Assembly (NCBI GenBank): GCA_009746045.1
Contig: RPFO01000213.1
Location: forward strand, 2,539,834 to 2,603,833
Origin: Mesostigma viride
Taxonomy: Eukaryota > Streptophyta > Mesostigmatophyceae > Mesostigmatales > Mesostigmataceae
Reading direction: 5' to 3'
DNA: 64,000 bases
Shown here: in pieces, positions 1-11,985 of the stretch
How the letters are laid out: the number at the start of each line of letters is the position of its first letter
Numbering within the stretch: the first letter of the stretch is position 1
The notes under the pieces: generated by a model
The model's input: only the letters and a program-made list of their open reading frames with translations
Told to the model about the DNA's origin: nothing
The model's database searches: none
Made by a program: the position numbers and the translations under genes

Positions 1-225
1 GTTTGCAGGGGGCAGATTCAGTTTTCCCATTTCATTTGTCCACTCGCCCATGGCTTATCGGTGGCTTATCGGTGGCTTATCGGTGGCTTATCGGTGGGGA
101 GTGTCATGCCTTCGGCGCTGCCTGCCGGCATGATTCGTCCTTTCATGCGCCGACGTCTCCTCGCGGCTCATGGCCCCTTGACGCCCCCTCCTCCTCGTCC
201 TCCTCCTCTTCCCTTGTGCCCGCAG

Positions 226-3200
226 GTATGCCGACTTCTTGGTGCACATCAACGACAGCACCAACGCGCGCGTGCTCTTTGAGCAGGTGCTCAGCACGCT
301 GCCACCCGACAAGTCCCACGAGGTACATGGTGGTGACCAGCTTGAGTTGTAGTGGTTGCACATCACGATGGGCCATGGTGGCAAGCTGATGCCTAGCTTT
401 ATTTAATTATGCAGTGCACATGCAGGGAGTCACTCTCTGCTGAGAAGCCATGCCCTAGCTCTTGTGTAGCTATGTTGATCTTCCCCACCTATGACGGGCT
501 CCCCTTAGCTGGGAGTTGCCCGAGACTCTGGGTGGTGCAGGTGCCCTAGTGCACCTAGAGCAAGTGTTGTTTACATTCCCACCCTTGCAGGAAGTAGCTT
601 AGAATGTATTATAGGCTCATATGCCCCCTCTCTGGGCTATGTGCTACATATACTCCCAACGGAGTTATGTTCCTAATTAATTAATTAATTAATTAATGGT
701 GGCAAGGACCTTGGTGTTGTTCTTGCCAACCACAAGTAACAGCTCTTAAATGCATAGTAGTATGGCAGGAGATCTGCCTGCTGGTCCTGCAGCATCGCTG
801 ACGGCGCGTGGAGAGGCATGCCGTTTGCTATCGCGCTGACAGGCGGTGTGAGACCCACATGTCTTGTTGATTCGTCCTGCCATCGACACGAACGATGGAT
901 GGGGATGGCCAGTTTGCTGATGTGGCGCTGTGGGCTCATTTTGCTGATGTGGCGTCGTGCGCTCACGTCTGCCTCCGTTGCCCTTCTCTGGCACTTCAAA
1001 ACTCCTCCCGCAACCACCATTTCCCACCTCCCACCACATGCGCGCCCACAGATATGGCAGGCGTACATCAAGTTTGAGTGCCTGCATGGGGACATGGCGT
1101 CGGTGATCAAGGTATGGTAAACACTTGGTGACGGAAGCAAGCTGTTCATCCGTTATGATACTATCCATAGTCACAGCATGAAGCAAACCATATGTTCACC
1201 GGTTGGGAAGCTAGTATGCGACATGAAGCCAAGAATACACTGTAGCGTGTAGGTATTGTCCTTGTCCAGTATCATGTCCGCACGAGGCTTGCTGTCTGGT
1301 TCTCAAGACAAATTTTGACAGGTGGCATTACCGTGCTGGTGCATTGCGTCAAGATCCTCGTTCAGGTCGTTGCGCTTACCCGCATCGCTGTTGCGGCTGT
1401 GCACTGCACGCAGGGAGCATTGTGCACCCACCCACCCACCCATGACTTACTTACCAGGTGAAGTAAACGTCTCCTTTCATCTCCCACTTTCTTATATATT
1501 ACTAGACTGCATATGCATGAAAAGACATGATAGCAAACCACGTAATGCAAGCACCTGAATAACCATATCTGATAACCGCTGTACTCAACCACTTTGTGGT
1601 ATTAAGTAACGGGAACCTCCCTCGCCCTTACTTGCCTCCCTCCTCCACTGCCACCGCCACCACCACCACCATCACAACCGCCGCCACCGCCACCGCCACT
1701 GCCACCGCCACCGCCACCACAACACTACAACTACTACTACGCCTCCTACTATGGCTACCACTATGACTACGACGACGACGACGACGACGACTACCGCGAC
1801 GGCGACGATGACAACTACTTTTTCTACTACTACAATTACTACCACAACCACAATAACGACAACGACAACGACAACGACATTCCCCCACCCGCCCTCCACC
1901 CACCCGCCACCCCCACCCACCCCCCGCACCGCCCTCCCCTGCCAGCTGGAGCGGCGGCGGGACCAGGCGCTCTCCGCCCCCTCGCGCGATGCGGCCGCTG
2001 GCGCCGCCTCCTCTGAGTCCAAGTGGTCCCGTCTGCAAGCGGACGCGGGGCTGGGCACAGTGGTGCGGCGGCACGCGTTCCTGGACCTGCTGCCGCTGGG
2101 GGCGCCCGAGATGCTGCACGTGGCCGCGCAGGAGGTGGGCGGGGCCTTGACATGTCTTCTTGGGCTAAGGGGGCGTGGCATGTGGCCGCGCAGGAGGTGG
2201 GTGGGGGCCACTGCATGAAGCGATGGCACTGTTGGGTAGGCACCACTGCGTTCTCTACGCTGCGCAGGAGGTAAGTGAGGCCGTCCACTTATTTTCCTAC
2301 CTAGCACGCGGTAACCTAGCTGCTCTCCAAGAGTGCAGGGCGCAGCATGTGGGTAGGGGGGCAGCACCGGATTTGGGTAGAAAATGCGGCACCAGAGGTG
2401 GGCAGCCCCTCTTATCTACCAACATGTTGCAGCAGAAGAAGTTGGTAGGGCCAGTCGGGGTAAAATTGGCTCCTGATTTCTCAATTCTCAAATTCTCAGA
2501 GGGCGGGGGCTGAGGTACCTTGAAATTAAATAAGAGGCATGACTCTATCGAGATATATTTTGGGAGGCGAGTTTCTATTGGCGTCAATTTGTAGCATTGT
2601 ACGAAAACATGTCAAGGGTGACGGAAAGAAGGAATGATGTTCCAATTCAATTCAATGCACGACGGTATTGGACGGAGTTCCCGGTGTGGCAAGCGGATTT
2701 TGGATCTCACGTTCAGAAAAGGGCTTGGGTACACGACGCGGCGCGACGTACGTTGTAAAATGGCTCGCAGAAATGGAACCTTGGCGACTGTTTGGCGCCG
2801 CGTCGGTCATGACGTTGTGTTCTCCGTTGGATCTGCATCTACGGCGTTCGTGGGTTGTTTCGAAACCCGGTCGATGAGATTTTTTGGAGAAGTCGGGTAT
2901 ATAAGTGATCTTTGTTGTTTCCTTGATATAGGTGACCCTTTTTTGACCAAGCGGTGAAAATATAGAAGTCGAAGTAAACTTAATGCCTGATTTAATGTCA
3001 AGGTACCTCTTATAAATCTCGGGCGGCGCCCTCCGAGAACTTGAGAATTTGAGAACTGGCCTCGAGGTAGTCGGGGTAAAATTCGAAGTCGAGGAGGGCC
3101 AGTACATGGGACGGGGACATTGGGGTAGGGCCCTTTTACCCCTATCCCACCTACCCCTTATTCGATAACGTGTTCTCGTCACATGCATTTCTTTGGGAAA

Positions 3201-6200
3201 CCCAGTTGTCAATGTCACAAGTAATGCTGTTGCTTCAAGCCACGCGAATACTTCTCTTTGGGCCCTATCGGGATTAAGTCTCATTTCGCGGCATTTGGCG
3301 GTGCCACCTGAAGTCAAGGGCTGTTTCGTTGCACTTGTTCATGCAACATGTAAAGTGTCCAGAATAAATATGGATTGAAGAGGACGAACAAGCCTTGTGT
3401 CTGAGTAATCGTTGTGGCAGCTGGCTCCCCTCCTACAGCACTTTGCATTACCGCCCTGCATGACTGCTACTATGCTGGCATGTAAAGCAACTTGATGATG
3501 CGACATTATTATTTTAGATAATTATTCTTTTCTGCTGACTGCCGCCCTTAGTTGCTGCAGCGCGTACTGAATCGAAGAGAAACTTCATTTGCAACTTACA
3601 AGCTTTCATCGTGTGGTCTCCGCCATCCATGCGCAGCAACTGGCCAACACGTTGCAGCAGCAGCAGCAACAAGCACAGGCAGCACAGCAGGCAGGAGCGC
3701 AGGCGGGGTTGCCACCCCAACCACAAGGCAGGCCCGCCGATGCAGGCGCTGCCCCGGCTGCCTCAGCCGATGGCCCGGCGGTTACGCCCACGGCTGCTGG
3801 CATAACGCTATCGGCGGTCAGCCTGTCTTCCCCTGGTGAGCTCCCGCGTGGTCTGGCACGCACACTTGGGCCTGGTTTCTGCAGCCCTGTTTATTTTTAG
3901 AGCTTCTCTAATTTTTCCCGTTTCTCTCTACATGACAGTTTCTGTTTTGTTTTTTTTTTCCAGATAAGCGAAAGGAGAGATTTGCGCTGCTCGCGCTAGT
4001 CTGTGTGTGCGCATGGGTGCGGCGGGTCATAGAGTATCTGTGCATATTTATGTCTGTGCCTTCCCAATAACATCCTTGCAGCCCCCCCAGCATTCCAGGG
4101 CACCCAAGCGGGCGCAAAGGCGCCACCCACCCGCGGTGTCCCCTGCAAGCACATGCCGGACACCTCGCGCATGGTGGTGTACGACCCGCGCGGCGTCATG
4201 GGTGAGTCACCGGAAGGGAGCGGAACTGGCTCCATCGACGTCCTGTTGGGGGACGAGAACTAGGCAGCTGCATCCATTTGGGTCCTGTGACCTCCTGGTG
4301 TATGCTGGAAGATATTTTTAGATCCTGTTGGGACAGACGGGCCTGGTCTTGGCTCATGAAACGCGTTCAGCGGTGCGCCTTTCCTTGTGAGATCCGCGAG
4401 GCGGGCTGCCGGCCTAGGTCATGGTGTCATGGTCACAGTCACAGCCCTGGCAAGCATGGGCGTGGCGTTCTCCTCGACAGTGCTCCGAGTTCCTAGGCAT
4501 CGCTCACCTCGGCATCTGTCTGCAGGCGAGTTGTGCCCATGGTCGGCAGCAGGCCAAGGCGATCTGCCAAAAGTATGTACGACTGTGTACTAGTAATGCC
4601 ACTGTGCTATGTATTGATGGGTTCGTCTGTGCATTTTTTTTTTTTTTGTTCCTTTCTCCTCTTCAATTTCCCATGGCCGCTGACTGCACGCGTTTGCCAG
4701 GCCTCGACGGGGGCGCCGGCAAGGGACACGGTGCCGGGGGTGCTGCCATCTCTTCTGGGGCTAAGGGCGGCCCGCCGACTGGACAAGCACCGTACGGTGT
4801 TGCGCCCGCGGCAGGGAAACACCTGCAGGGAGGGCTGCGGGCACCAATGCCACAGGGCCAGGGTGCGCCTCCAGGAGGTGGGTGCAGAGGGGACCGTTTG
4901 GGTATTTTATCCCGTATGAACTGCTGGTACTCCATATAGTACACCATGCCCGCATCAACTGCGTATCCGGCGATAGCATCAGTACGTTGGCTCCAGTGCG
5001 CACAAGGCTCCTGTGTGCACTTTCTTTTTCTTTTCTCCTATCTGCATATCCTTCTACTTCCTCCTTTCCCGCCATTTTTTCCCGCAACGTTTTGTTTCAT
5101 TTTGATGCCGCGAAGGGCGTTTTGATCCCTTCTTGGCCTGTTCGGCACGCTTGGACATCCCGTCCGATTGTCTGATTGTATTCCATGTGCACCCTCCTTG
5201 TCATTGCTGCCTTGTGTGGCTGCATGATGCACACATGGCTGCTCCTGCGCGGCAGGCATGAGGCGAGGCCCCCCAGGTGCCCCTGATGCCTATGCCAACG
5301 CGCTGCCCCCCTTCCTAGTGGACTTCATGCGGCTGCTGCCGTCACCGGCCGAGTTTCCCTGTAAGTCAAGGGGGGGTTCCTTGGAAGTCGGCAGGGGGCA
5401 GTCCTGATAGTTTACCGGGGCACCCGAATCACCAGGTCGCAGTCGTGGGGCCCATTGCGTAGGTGATCTTCCTTGTACGTCGATCCGTGTGGATCTGTCT
5501 CAACCTCCATCACCCTTGGTCAGCGCAACGGCGGCCACAGGGTGCGATGGCCCACACAGTTGCAATGTGGGGTGCTCTCACGTTGAGTGTCATTGCAAGG
5601 GCAAGGGTTACCAGCCAATGGTTTATATGCTGCCTGCATGCGAGTGGGTTTTCCACCGCGCACATGTAGCGTTGTAGGTTGCTGCATGTCAGGGAGGGGG
5701 GGGAGAATGGGGGGCCCAAGGCTTTTCATGGTAGGAGGGCTTCCGGGGGGTTGGGGGGGGGGGGGGGGGGGGAAGGCTCCAGAGTTATTGCCGCTCTGGC
5801 ATCAGATGGGTCGATTGAAGTGGGGTTTTGCTGAGCCAGTTTGCCATGGGGTTCCTCATTTATACCTTTGTTTTGCTAGGGCATTGGCATGCTTGACCCA
5901 TCCACAGAGTGTATAGTGTACCTGTGCCCGCCGTACATCATGGCCGTCACAGTGGCAAGCACTGACAATCTCTTTGTCCAACGTTTGTGCTGGCATCCCC
6001 CTTTCCCGTCCTCTTCTCCTATTCCGTTTCCCGTCTCCTTTCCCACTCCCCTTTTTCCACCCCCTTGCCTTGCCGCCCTTTCCTACCTCCCTCCCCTCTC
6101 CTTTCCTACCCCCCTCCCTATCCTCCTTTCCCATCCGCCTTCCACATCCTCGATCACATCTTATCCCCCTCCACGTCACATCTCCTTGCACATCCCTGTC

Positions 6201-7253
6201 CCCTCCCCCCGTCCGCTATGCCCCCCCACACACACAACAGTGGGCCCCGTTCCGGACGTGGATTATGTGATGCACCTGATCGAGAGCAACGACTTCTCCC
6301 CCGCGGCCATGGAGGCCGGGGCCGGGCCCATGTACGGTGGCCCCCCCATGGCCGGGGGTGGAATGGGCCCGATGGACACCTCAGCAGCTAGGCAACCCCA
6401 GGGAGGTGCCCCCCCGCCACACCAACGGGGGATGGGAGGCCCCATGTGGCCCCCCAGTGGGCAGGGGTCGCCGAGGGGGCAGATGCCAGTGCAAGCGGGT
6501 CCGCCCCGCACGGCGAGTGGCAAGCCGCCGCTACCGGCGGACGGTCCCCACGGTCGGGCCCCGCCGCCTGGGATGGGTCCCAGGGACGGCATGGGTGCAA
6601 TGGGGCCGATAGCGGAGGCGGAACCGGGGGGGATGCGCATGGGTCGGCCGAGCGGCCCTACCCCTGGGGCCGGGGGAGGACCCCCGCCTGGCGGGATGCA
6701 GGAGCGAGGGGTGGGCAACGCGCCGGGGATGCCTCGGAAACGCAAACCAGATGATGGGGAGATGTCCGGGCAATGTACGTGTGGTGGCCGCGGTGCCCCG
6801 TGTGCTCTGCCTGTCGGGGGGGGTGTTGTGTGTTGTGGGCTGGCATGCAGCTGCAGATCTACTTGGGATGTTTGTGTTTTCTGCCGAGGTTGTTTGGTTG
6901 GATTGGATTTGCTACAGGGGGGGGGCATGCATGCAGAACAGGATCAGATCGCTCTGACTTGGTAGGGTGGGTCGACCCCGCCGTAGCTGGCGTACTTCGT
7001 GATCTCGATCCCCGGCAGGCGCCCCTCCATCCGGGCAAAGTGGGCCTGGTGGGCATCATGCTTATTGACGCGGGCAGCATGCTTACGACGATCTGTCGTT
7101 TTGTGCATACTCCTTGATGTGGATGCAGATGGTGGAAGTAGTGAAGATGTGGGGATGGACACCGGCAGACCGATCCAGCCCCCTCCCAAGGACATCTACC
7201 GATCCCGACAGAAACAGAAGAAGAAAGAGCCCGGTGATATGGGCTTCTTTTGA
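226..7253 (+). CDS. CSTF3: Cleavage stimulation factor subunit 77 (CstF77/CSTF3), 3' part
   Basis: This is the C-terminal half of the scaffold subunit of the nuclear cleavage-stimulation complex, which acts in mRNA 3'-end cleavage and polyadenylation. Exons read as 226-322, 1052-1111, 1946-2134, 3637-3835, 4082-4201, 4701-4877, 5256-5360, 6241-6774 and 7129-7253. All junctions are GT-AG and the phases close to a TGA at 7251-7253. The first exons hold HAT-repeat helices (YADFLVHINDSTNARVLFEQ, IWQAYIKFECLHGD, then LERRR). The exon at 3637 begins a Gln/Ala-rich linker. The block KHMPDTSRMVVYDPR matches the conserved PDT segment, LPPFLVDFMRLLP matches the hinge region before the monkeytail, and the end PPPKDIYRSRQKQKKK matches the family C-terminus. 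The 534-nt exon adds an unusually long Gly/Met/Pro-rich stretch. A possible exon at 4526-4572 would break the frame and was left out. The gene starts upstream of the window. Confidence 0.88.
2135..3636 (+). repeat. CstF77 intron with inverted-repeat element
   Basis: This intron carries two extra copies of the preceding exon end plus splice donor (2177-2210 and 2256-2275). It also holds an imperfect inverted repeat, about 2478-2520 against 3001-3060 (TTCTCAAATTCTC core, then GGAGGGCG and GGTACCT), bracketing roughly 480 bp. The bracketed part has no convincing coding sequence. A non-autonomous foldback or MITE-like insertion is the likeliest reading, but I did not see a clear target-site duplication. 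Confidence 0.4.
6942..7075 (-). mobile_element. LINE fragment, antisense in last CstF77 intron
   Basis: The minus strand encodes GRLPGIEITKYASYGGVDPP in frame, nearly the same as the reverse transcriptase segment encoded at about 8985-9100 in the LINE downstream. This is a short internal piece of the same LINE family lying in antisense inside the terminal intron of CstF77, about 55 nt before the last 3' splice site. Confidence 0.75.
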
Positions 7254-7715
7254 GGTCTGCGTATTAGCCGTGCCTGTCTGTTGCCATCGTTGAATGCTTA
7301 AGGCACCGAGCAAGCACTGGTGGAAATTCAAGCCAGTGTTGGAGTTTTATGACGCTGTGACAATGGAGTTCGCTCATCAGCCAGCCAATGGGCAAAGCCA
7401 GCTGGGCGATACAGTTGGGCTAAAGGCACTTTTGACCCCTTGCCGCAATAGCAGTTGACGGTTCTGAACTTTCGTTTGGGGGATACTCCTACTGGTTGTC
7501 TATAACCCGTTCTTCTTCTTGTCATGTATCTCAGCTCAGGTTGTGTTATTGATATCCCAGCTTGAATGACCAGTCGTTCACACCGTGCAGTTCATAGATG
7601 TGTCGTTGCCTTGGCGGAATCATCGTCCCAGCCAACGCCTTAACTGAAAGTAAACTAAACTAAATAAGAATACAAGATTCCATGGAAACACTCTATTCTA
7701 ACTCGCGCTTTCATC
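7254..7715. other. CstF77 3' flank, no gene seen
   Basis: This is probably the 3' UTR and terminator region of the CstF77 gene. No ORF with recognisable content or codon bias is seen, and no repeat stands out. It ends at the LINE target site. Confidence 0.4.
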
Positions 7716-8113
7716 ATGCAATATAATCATGGACGCAGATCGCGGTGTAGATCTCACGCCACCCTACGAACTGTTCATGTGATCGGTGGAGCTTGGCTCT
7801 AAGCTTCTCCCCGAGCAACCCCGCGCCCGACCAGCCCCGCTCTACCTGCGCGACGCCCGGGTGGTTGCCGCCCGGCTGGCGCTAGCGCAGGCCCGCCGCC
7901 GCGGGGAGGACCTGTACCCGTACCAGGAACGGCTTACTCAAGCATATACTGCCGCACATGCGGAGGAGGTGGAGACACTTGCCGCCGAAATCAATCGCCA
8001 CACGGCCGCCAACCAGCACAAGGCGGCCTGGCGCTCTCTCTCGACCGTCTCACCGGACGCCGGGACACGCAACGGGCTGACATCCCAGGCACCCCCAGTG
8101 AACGCCTTGAGAT

Positions 8114-9616
8114 TTGGTTCAGCTCCCAGGCCAAACTATCAGGGGCCCCTGGCCCGCCCCCCCCGCTTCACCCCGCTGCAGCTGCACGCCCTGCGGCCAG
8201 CCGAGGCGGCCCCATCGCGAGCCCCCGCAGGCGCCCACCAGCGAGACGGACTACCTGGTCCCACCGCTCTCCGGCCCCCTGGTGGACGGCCCCCACGACG
8301 AGTGGACTCCCCAGGAACAGTGGGCTGCTGCCATCTCCACCCTCCGCAATGATGCTGCCATGGGAGTGGACAATATTTCACAGGAGGTGGTTAAGATGCC
8401 TGAGCTTGAGCCCTTCCTCCGGGGTGTTTGCAACCGGATTCTACGAGATGGCCTCCCCCCGCCGACGTATTGGAAGACCGCTGTACGGGTCATGCTCTAC
8501 AAGGGCAAGGGGTCCGCCGCGGATACCGGCAACTACCGCGGCGTATGCCTCCAAAGCTGCGTGCTGAAAGTCTTCATGCGTCTCCTGCTGAACCGCATGC
8601 GCGCCAGCCTCGATCCCCACCTAGGTGAGTCCCAGATGGGCTTCCGTGTTGGTCGCAATTGTGTTATGGTCACTATTACCGCGCGCCGCCTGATCGAGGA
8701 AGTGGGTCGCCTGGCCCCCGGCCTCTTGCCATTGCTATTGATCTTCGTGGATTACACCAAGGCATTCGATACGGTTACATGGGACGCCCTGTGGGTGGTC
8801 CTTCACCTGTTCCGTGTCCCATCGTACATCGTTGAGATCATCCGCCAGTTCTATGAAGGGTCCCAAGCCCAGGTCCGTACCGCCGACGGCGTCACTCCGG
8901 CGTTCCCCCTGCACACCGGGGTGTGGCAGGGCTGTGTGCTCTCCCCATATCTATTCATCATTATGGTGGACTATATTATGCGGCGTGCACAAGCCCGCTT
9001 CGCCCGGGTGGAGGGGCGCCCGCCGGGGATCGAGATCACGGAGTACGCCAGCTACGGCGGGGTTGACCCACCCTACCGCCTGAGCGATCTGATCTACGCT
9101 GATGACACGACACTCGTGGAAACCCCAGAGTCAGCCCAACTGTGGCTAGACAGCTTATCACTGGAAGCGCGGGCGGTGGGGCTTATGATCAGCAAGAAAA
9201 CGGAGGTCATGGCCATCGGCTTCCCTGCTGGGATAGCCCCACCCACCCTCCTCTTGCTGGACGGCAGCCCCGTCCCCCCGGCGACTCGCTTCAAGCTCCT
9301 TGGCAGCTGGCTTCCCTCCACGGCCGACGACATCAACACCCGCATTGGCCAGGCCTGGGCGGCCCTCCGCCGCCTCGACAGGTTCTGGACCTGTCGCTAC
9401 CTGAGTGAGCGACGCAAGCGCATTCTGTTCAAGGCCCTTGTCCTCAGCATCCTCCTTTATGGCTGCGAGGCGTGGACCCTGGACCAGGCGCTGAGCCAGC
9501 AGCTTGACGGCACCGTCACTCGAATGCTCCGTCATATCCTCGGCGTCCGCTACCAAGAACGCCGCACCCGGGCGGAGCTCTACTGCGAGCTCCCTCTTGT
9601 CACCCATACCATCTGA
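8114..9616 (+). pseudogene. LINE reverse transcriptase ORF, interrupted
   Basis: This is a 500-aa open frame for a non-LTR reverse transcriptase. In order it shows GVDNISQEVVK, the fingers region LYKGKGSAADTGNYRGVCL, motif A FVDYTKAFDTV, motif B GVWQGCVLSPYLF and the catalytic motif C LIYADDTTLV. The thumb and C-terminal segment ILLYGCEAWTL follows. Translation stops at TGA (9617-9619) right where a His-Arg-Arg motif is expected. The same frame then continues through AGHLARTDQV to about 10012, so a single stop splits the original protein. The upstream segment from 7786 is in a different frame. The protein would copy LINE RNA at nicked target DNA; this copy is unlikely to be active. Confidence 0.85.
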
Positions 9617-9661
9617 CACCGCCGCCTCCTCTTTGCCGGCCATCTTGCCCGCACAGACCAG

Positions 9662-10012
9662 GTGAATACCGATGTGGGCCCTGCCGGGGGGCTTAAGACG
9701 GGCCAACCAGGTAGACACCTCCTCCTATGGCAGGGTCCCCTTGTCCCATCGCAACCCACTGGCAAACTTGCGCGCGCCGGGCACTGGCGCGGCGCGACCC
9801 GGACCTATGTGACACAACTGCTTGAAGATGCAGGGCTTCTGGGACTATCCGTACTCCGCGCCCGCATGATTGACAAGGAGAAATGGGCTGCCATCTGCGA
9901 TAAGCACCTTCCCGAGGGGTATGCTCCTGTTTTCTCCCCACGGGCCCCGCGGCCCGTCGCTAGCCAGGGTAGAAGTCCGCACTGGTGGAGGTTATTGGTC
10001 CTGAGGATATAG
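9662..10012 (+). pseudogene. LINE ORF C-terminal remainder after the stop
   Basis: This lies in the same frame as the RT ORF, downstream of its TGA. It contains MIDKEKWAAICDKHLPEGYA, which corresponds to the end region of the other LINE copies here (WRQMVRKDRWQVVMKETTP at about 12610-12670 and LWTAMQDKTRWQKIVKVHTP on the minus strand near 11040-11100). It is part of the LINE and not a separate gene. Confidence 0.75.
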
Positions 10013-10225
10013 CCGCTACACTACCGCCTCGTCTGCCATTACATGTAGAGGACAGCTCCGATGAGGATTACATCCCCATCTAGTGCTTAACGGTTGGGGG
10101 ATGATGCAGACGATATTTGTTTAAACTTTTGTGTTATTATTTTTCTAATGAGATTAGCATAGTACTCCGTGGCATGCCTTGCGCATGACACGCAAGTACT
10201 TACTTACTTACTTATGCAATATAAT

Positions 10226-10519
10226 GCAAATTATGCATCGTAATTCTGGTTTGGAACATCGTTTTCCCAATAGTTTCCAGGGCAAAGTAATGGTTTATGA
10301 ATTAGAAGCTGACATTTGCATTTTATTCATTCACGCGCATCCGTTGGGAGAGTCACGGGGTACCAACTGTTGAGCAGGTGAAACAAATTGGGGAGAGATC
10401 GACCGGACTATGGCAGAAAAAAAGCACATTTTGGCGAATTAATTAATGTTTTGGATTGCTAGTAACATATTTTGGTCCGTGCCGCTCGAATATGGACAAT
10501 TCCTGGGACGTGACATGCA
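10226..10519. other. Intergenic, AT-rich, part of dispersed repeat
   Basis: No gene is seen. Bases 10396-10440 resemble, in inverted orientation, the stretch at about 28695-28740 (shared AAGCACATTTTGGCGAATT-like core). The stretch therefore belongs at least partly to the dispersed repeat that continues into 10520-10808. Confidence 0.35.
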
Positions 10520-11310
10520 GATTCTGAGTGCCCTCATCAAGATCTATCGATTGCACTACTAAAACTTTTGTTTGGACCCCCCAACGAGCTACTTGGTCTG
10601 TCTTCGCTTTGGCCCATGTGATGCTTAAGTATCAGCTTACAGCCATTTCTACCTGTCTTGTAGGCCTACGTACTAGATCGCTAGCTCAACTGAAAACGGA
10701 CTTTCCGGAATCTAAGGTATCAGCTAAGGCTACCATGGTCCGGATTCTCCCGATTTCTGGCCTGCGCTGGTTGTCTCCTTGGTATGATCCAGGATCCTCT
10801 GGCGGAGATCTGTCGATTAAATTGAATTAAATTCAATTATAACATGCCTCCGTTGGGAGATCATGTAGCACATATTCCATGATGGATGGGTGGGGTGGAG
10901 GAAGCCGCGTAATCGAACTATCCTAACTCTAAGCTATCTAGTCTAGAAAATCCTAACTACACTACTCATCAAAACGCCTCCTCCTCTTGGGGGGAGGGGG
11001 CTTGCCCACAGGATCGGGCGTGTGGACCTTGACAATCTTCTGCCACCGCGTCTTGTCCTGCATGGCAGTCCAAAGACGGGAGAGAGAGTGGATGCGGTAC
11101 TCAAACTGGGCTGGGACCACTAGGTCGTCCAGCAACAACATCTGGATGTAGTTCGTGACAGGTTTCCCTACCCTTTTGGGAATGCCCTTGGGGCCAGGCC
11201 AGGTCAGAATGTGTCTGTCGATTGCGCTACTCAAAATAAAATTCCAACTTGATTTTTGAGCCCCAGTCTACGATAGTAGTCCGGTCTCTCGCCAATGCCT
11301 TCAGGTGTAC
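10520..11310 (+). repeat. Dispersed repeat, copy A, split by a LINE insertion
   Basis: Bases 10630-10818 and 11214-11310 together match, in reverse complement, the continuous stretch 18780-18985. Shared blocks are AACTGAAAACGGACTTTCCGG, ATGATCCAGGATCCTCT, AGATCTGTCGATT and GCGCTACTCAAAATAAAA. Between them, 10819-11213 is a LINE 3' end flanked by the direct repeat TCTGTCGATT (10809-10818 and 11214-11223). The repeat carries no coding signal and its class is unknown. Confidence 0.7.
10819..11213 (-). mobile_element. LINE 3'-end copy nested in dispersed repeat
   Basis: The minus-strand ORF 10962-11213 ends in VGKPPPPKRRRRFDE and contains LWTAMQDKTRWQKIVKVHTP, the C-terminal signature of the LINE at 7728-10213. 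Its 3' UTR (CTCCCAACGGAGGCATG-like block) ends in an A/T-rich tail at 10819-10840. A 10-bp target-site duplication, TCTGTCGATT, flanks it. It is a heavily 5'-truncated insertion. Confidence 0.8.
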
Positions 11311-11973
11311 CTTTATTCATACCTGGGGGCGTGGGATCTCGACCTGGCCCGGCCTTCTCTCGTTGCCTTGGAATTAAGGCAGGCGGGCCACAGGTTCAAT
11401 TATACTGCTCACTCCTTGATACTGCTCACTGGGAGAGTACGTCATAGCAAAAGCATAGCGGATGCAGTAGGGCTTTCCCATGGTTGATGGTCCAGTGGCC
11501 ACAGATAGGCTTGGGACTTATGCAAGAGGCGCCGGTATGGGAGAAAAATTAATTAATTAATTAATTAATTAGTTATACTCATGCTCCCGTTGGGGAGTCA
11601 CGGAGCACCGAAGCGCTTTTAATCCCTGTATCAAGGAGACAACCAGTGCACAACAGGAAGAAAGGGCAGAGACCCCCTTTCTCCTTCATGCCAGAGACAT
11701 GCCACAGCTGCAATCGGACACGATAGACGATCCGGCAAGTGCTGTGGGTGCAATAAGCTAGACCCATGTGAGCATATCATAGCAAGTAGCGTGAGCAAGT
11801 AATCTGATCATAGCCAGGACGTAGCATGGCTGTACAAGGGCTTAGCTAAGGCTAGGGCTGGTTGTGTACGGTGGGTTAGCGGTGCACGTGACTAGGTAGG
11901 GTGGCCCAGCGTGGCAAATTAACATTAAGCATGCCGGCTGCCACGGTGCATGGCAGTGACTAATGGGAGAATA
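11311..11973. other. Intergenic with (AATT)n tract
   Basis: No gene is seen. A (TTAA)n run at about 11547-11572, followed by a block TGCTCCCGTTGGGGAGTCACG (11582-11602), resembles the ends of LINE 3' UTRs elsewhere in the window in inverted orientation. It is probably another retroelement end. Confidence 0.35.
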
Positions 11974-11985
11974 TAATTAAGGTGT

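Larger units (their letters stand above)
7728..10213 (+). mobile_element. 5'-truncated non-LTR retrotransposon (LINE) with TSD
   Basis: The insertion is bounded by a 12-bp direct repeat ATGCAATATAAT (7716-7727 and 10214-10225). The 3' end is a short (TTAC)n tail at about 10191-10213. The body carries reverse transcriptase and the C-terminal region but no apurinic endonuclease, so it is 5'-truncated, as expected of target-primed reverse transcription. The N-terminal piece at 7786-8110 is in another frame from the RT, so at least one frameshift is present, and the C-terminus is cut by an in-frame TGA near 9617. The element lies about 0.5 kb after the end of CstF77. Confidence 0.9.

Noticed and set aside
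1628..2367. Thr- or Val-rich ORFs near CstF77
   Set aside because: Caused by CCACCA/ACGACG simple repeats in the intron; the real exon is 1946-2134 in one frame.
4526..4572. Extra CstF77 exon with good AG and GT borders
   Set aside because: Its 47-nt length puts the next exon out of its Gly/Ala/Pro-rich frame. Joining 4201 directly to 4701 keeps the frame. It could be an alternative exon.
5889..6965. Single 358-aa ORF on the plus strand
   Set aside because: It runs through an intron, one CstF77 exon (6241-6774) and the next intron. Only the exon part fits the protein.
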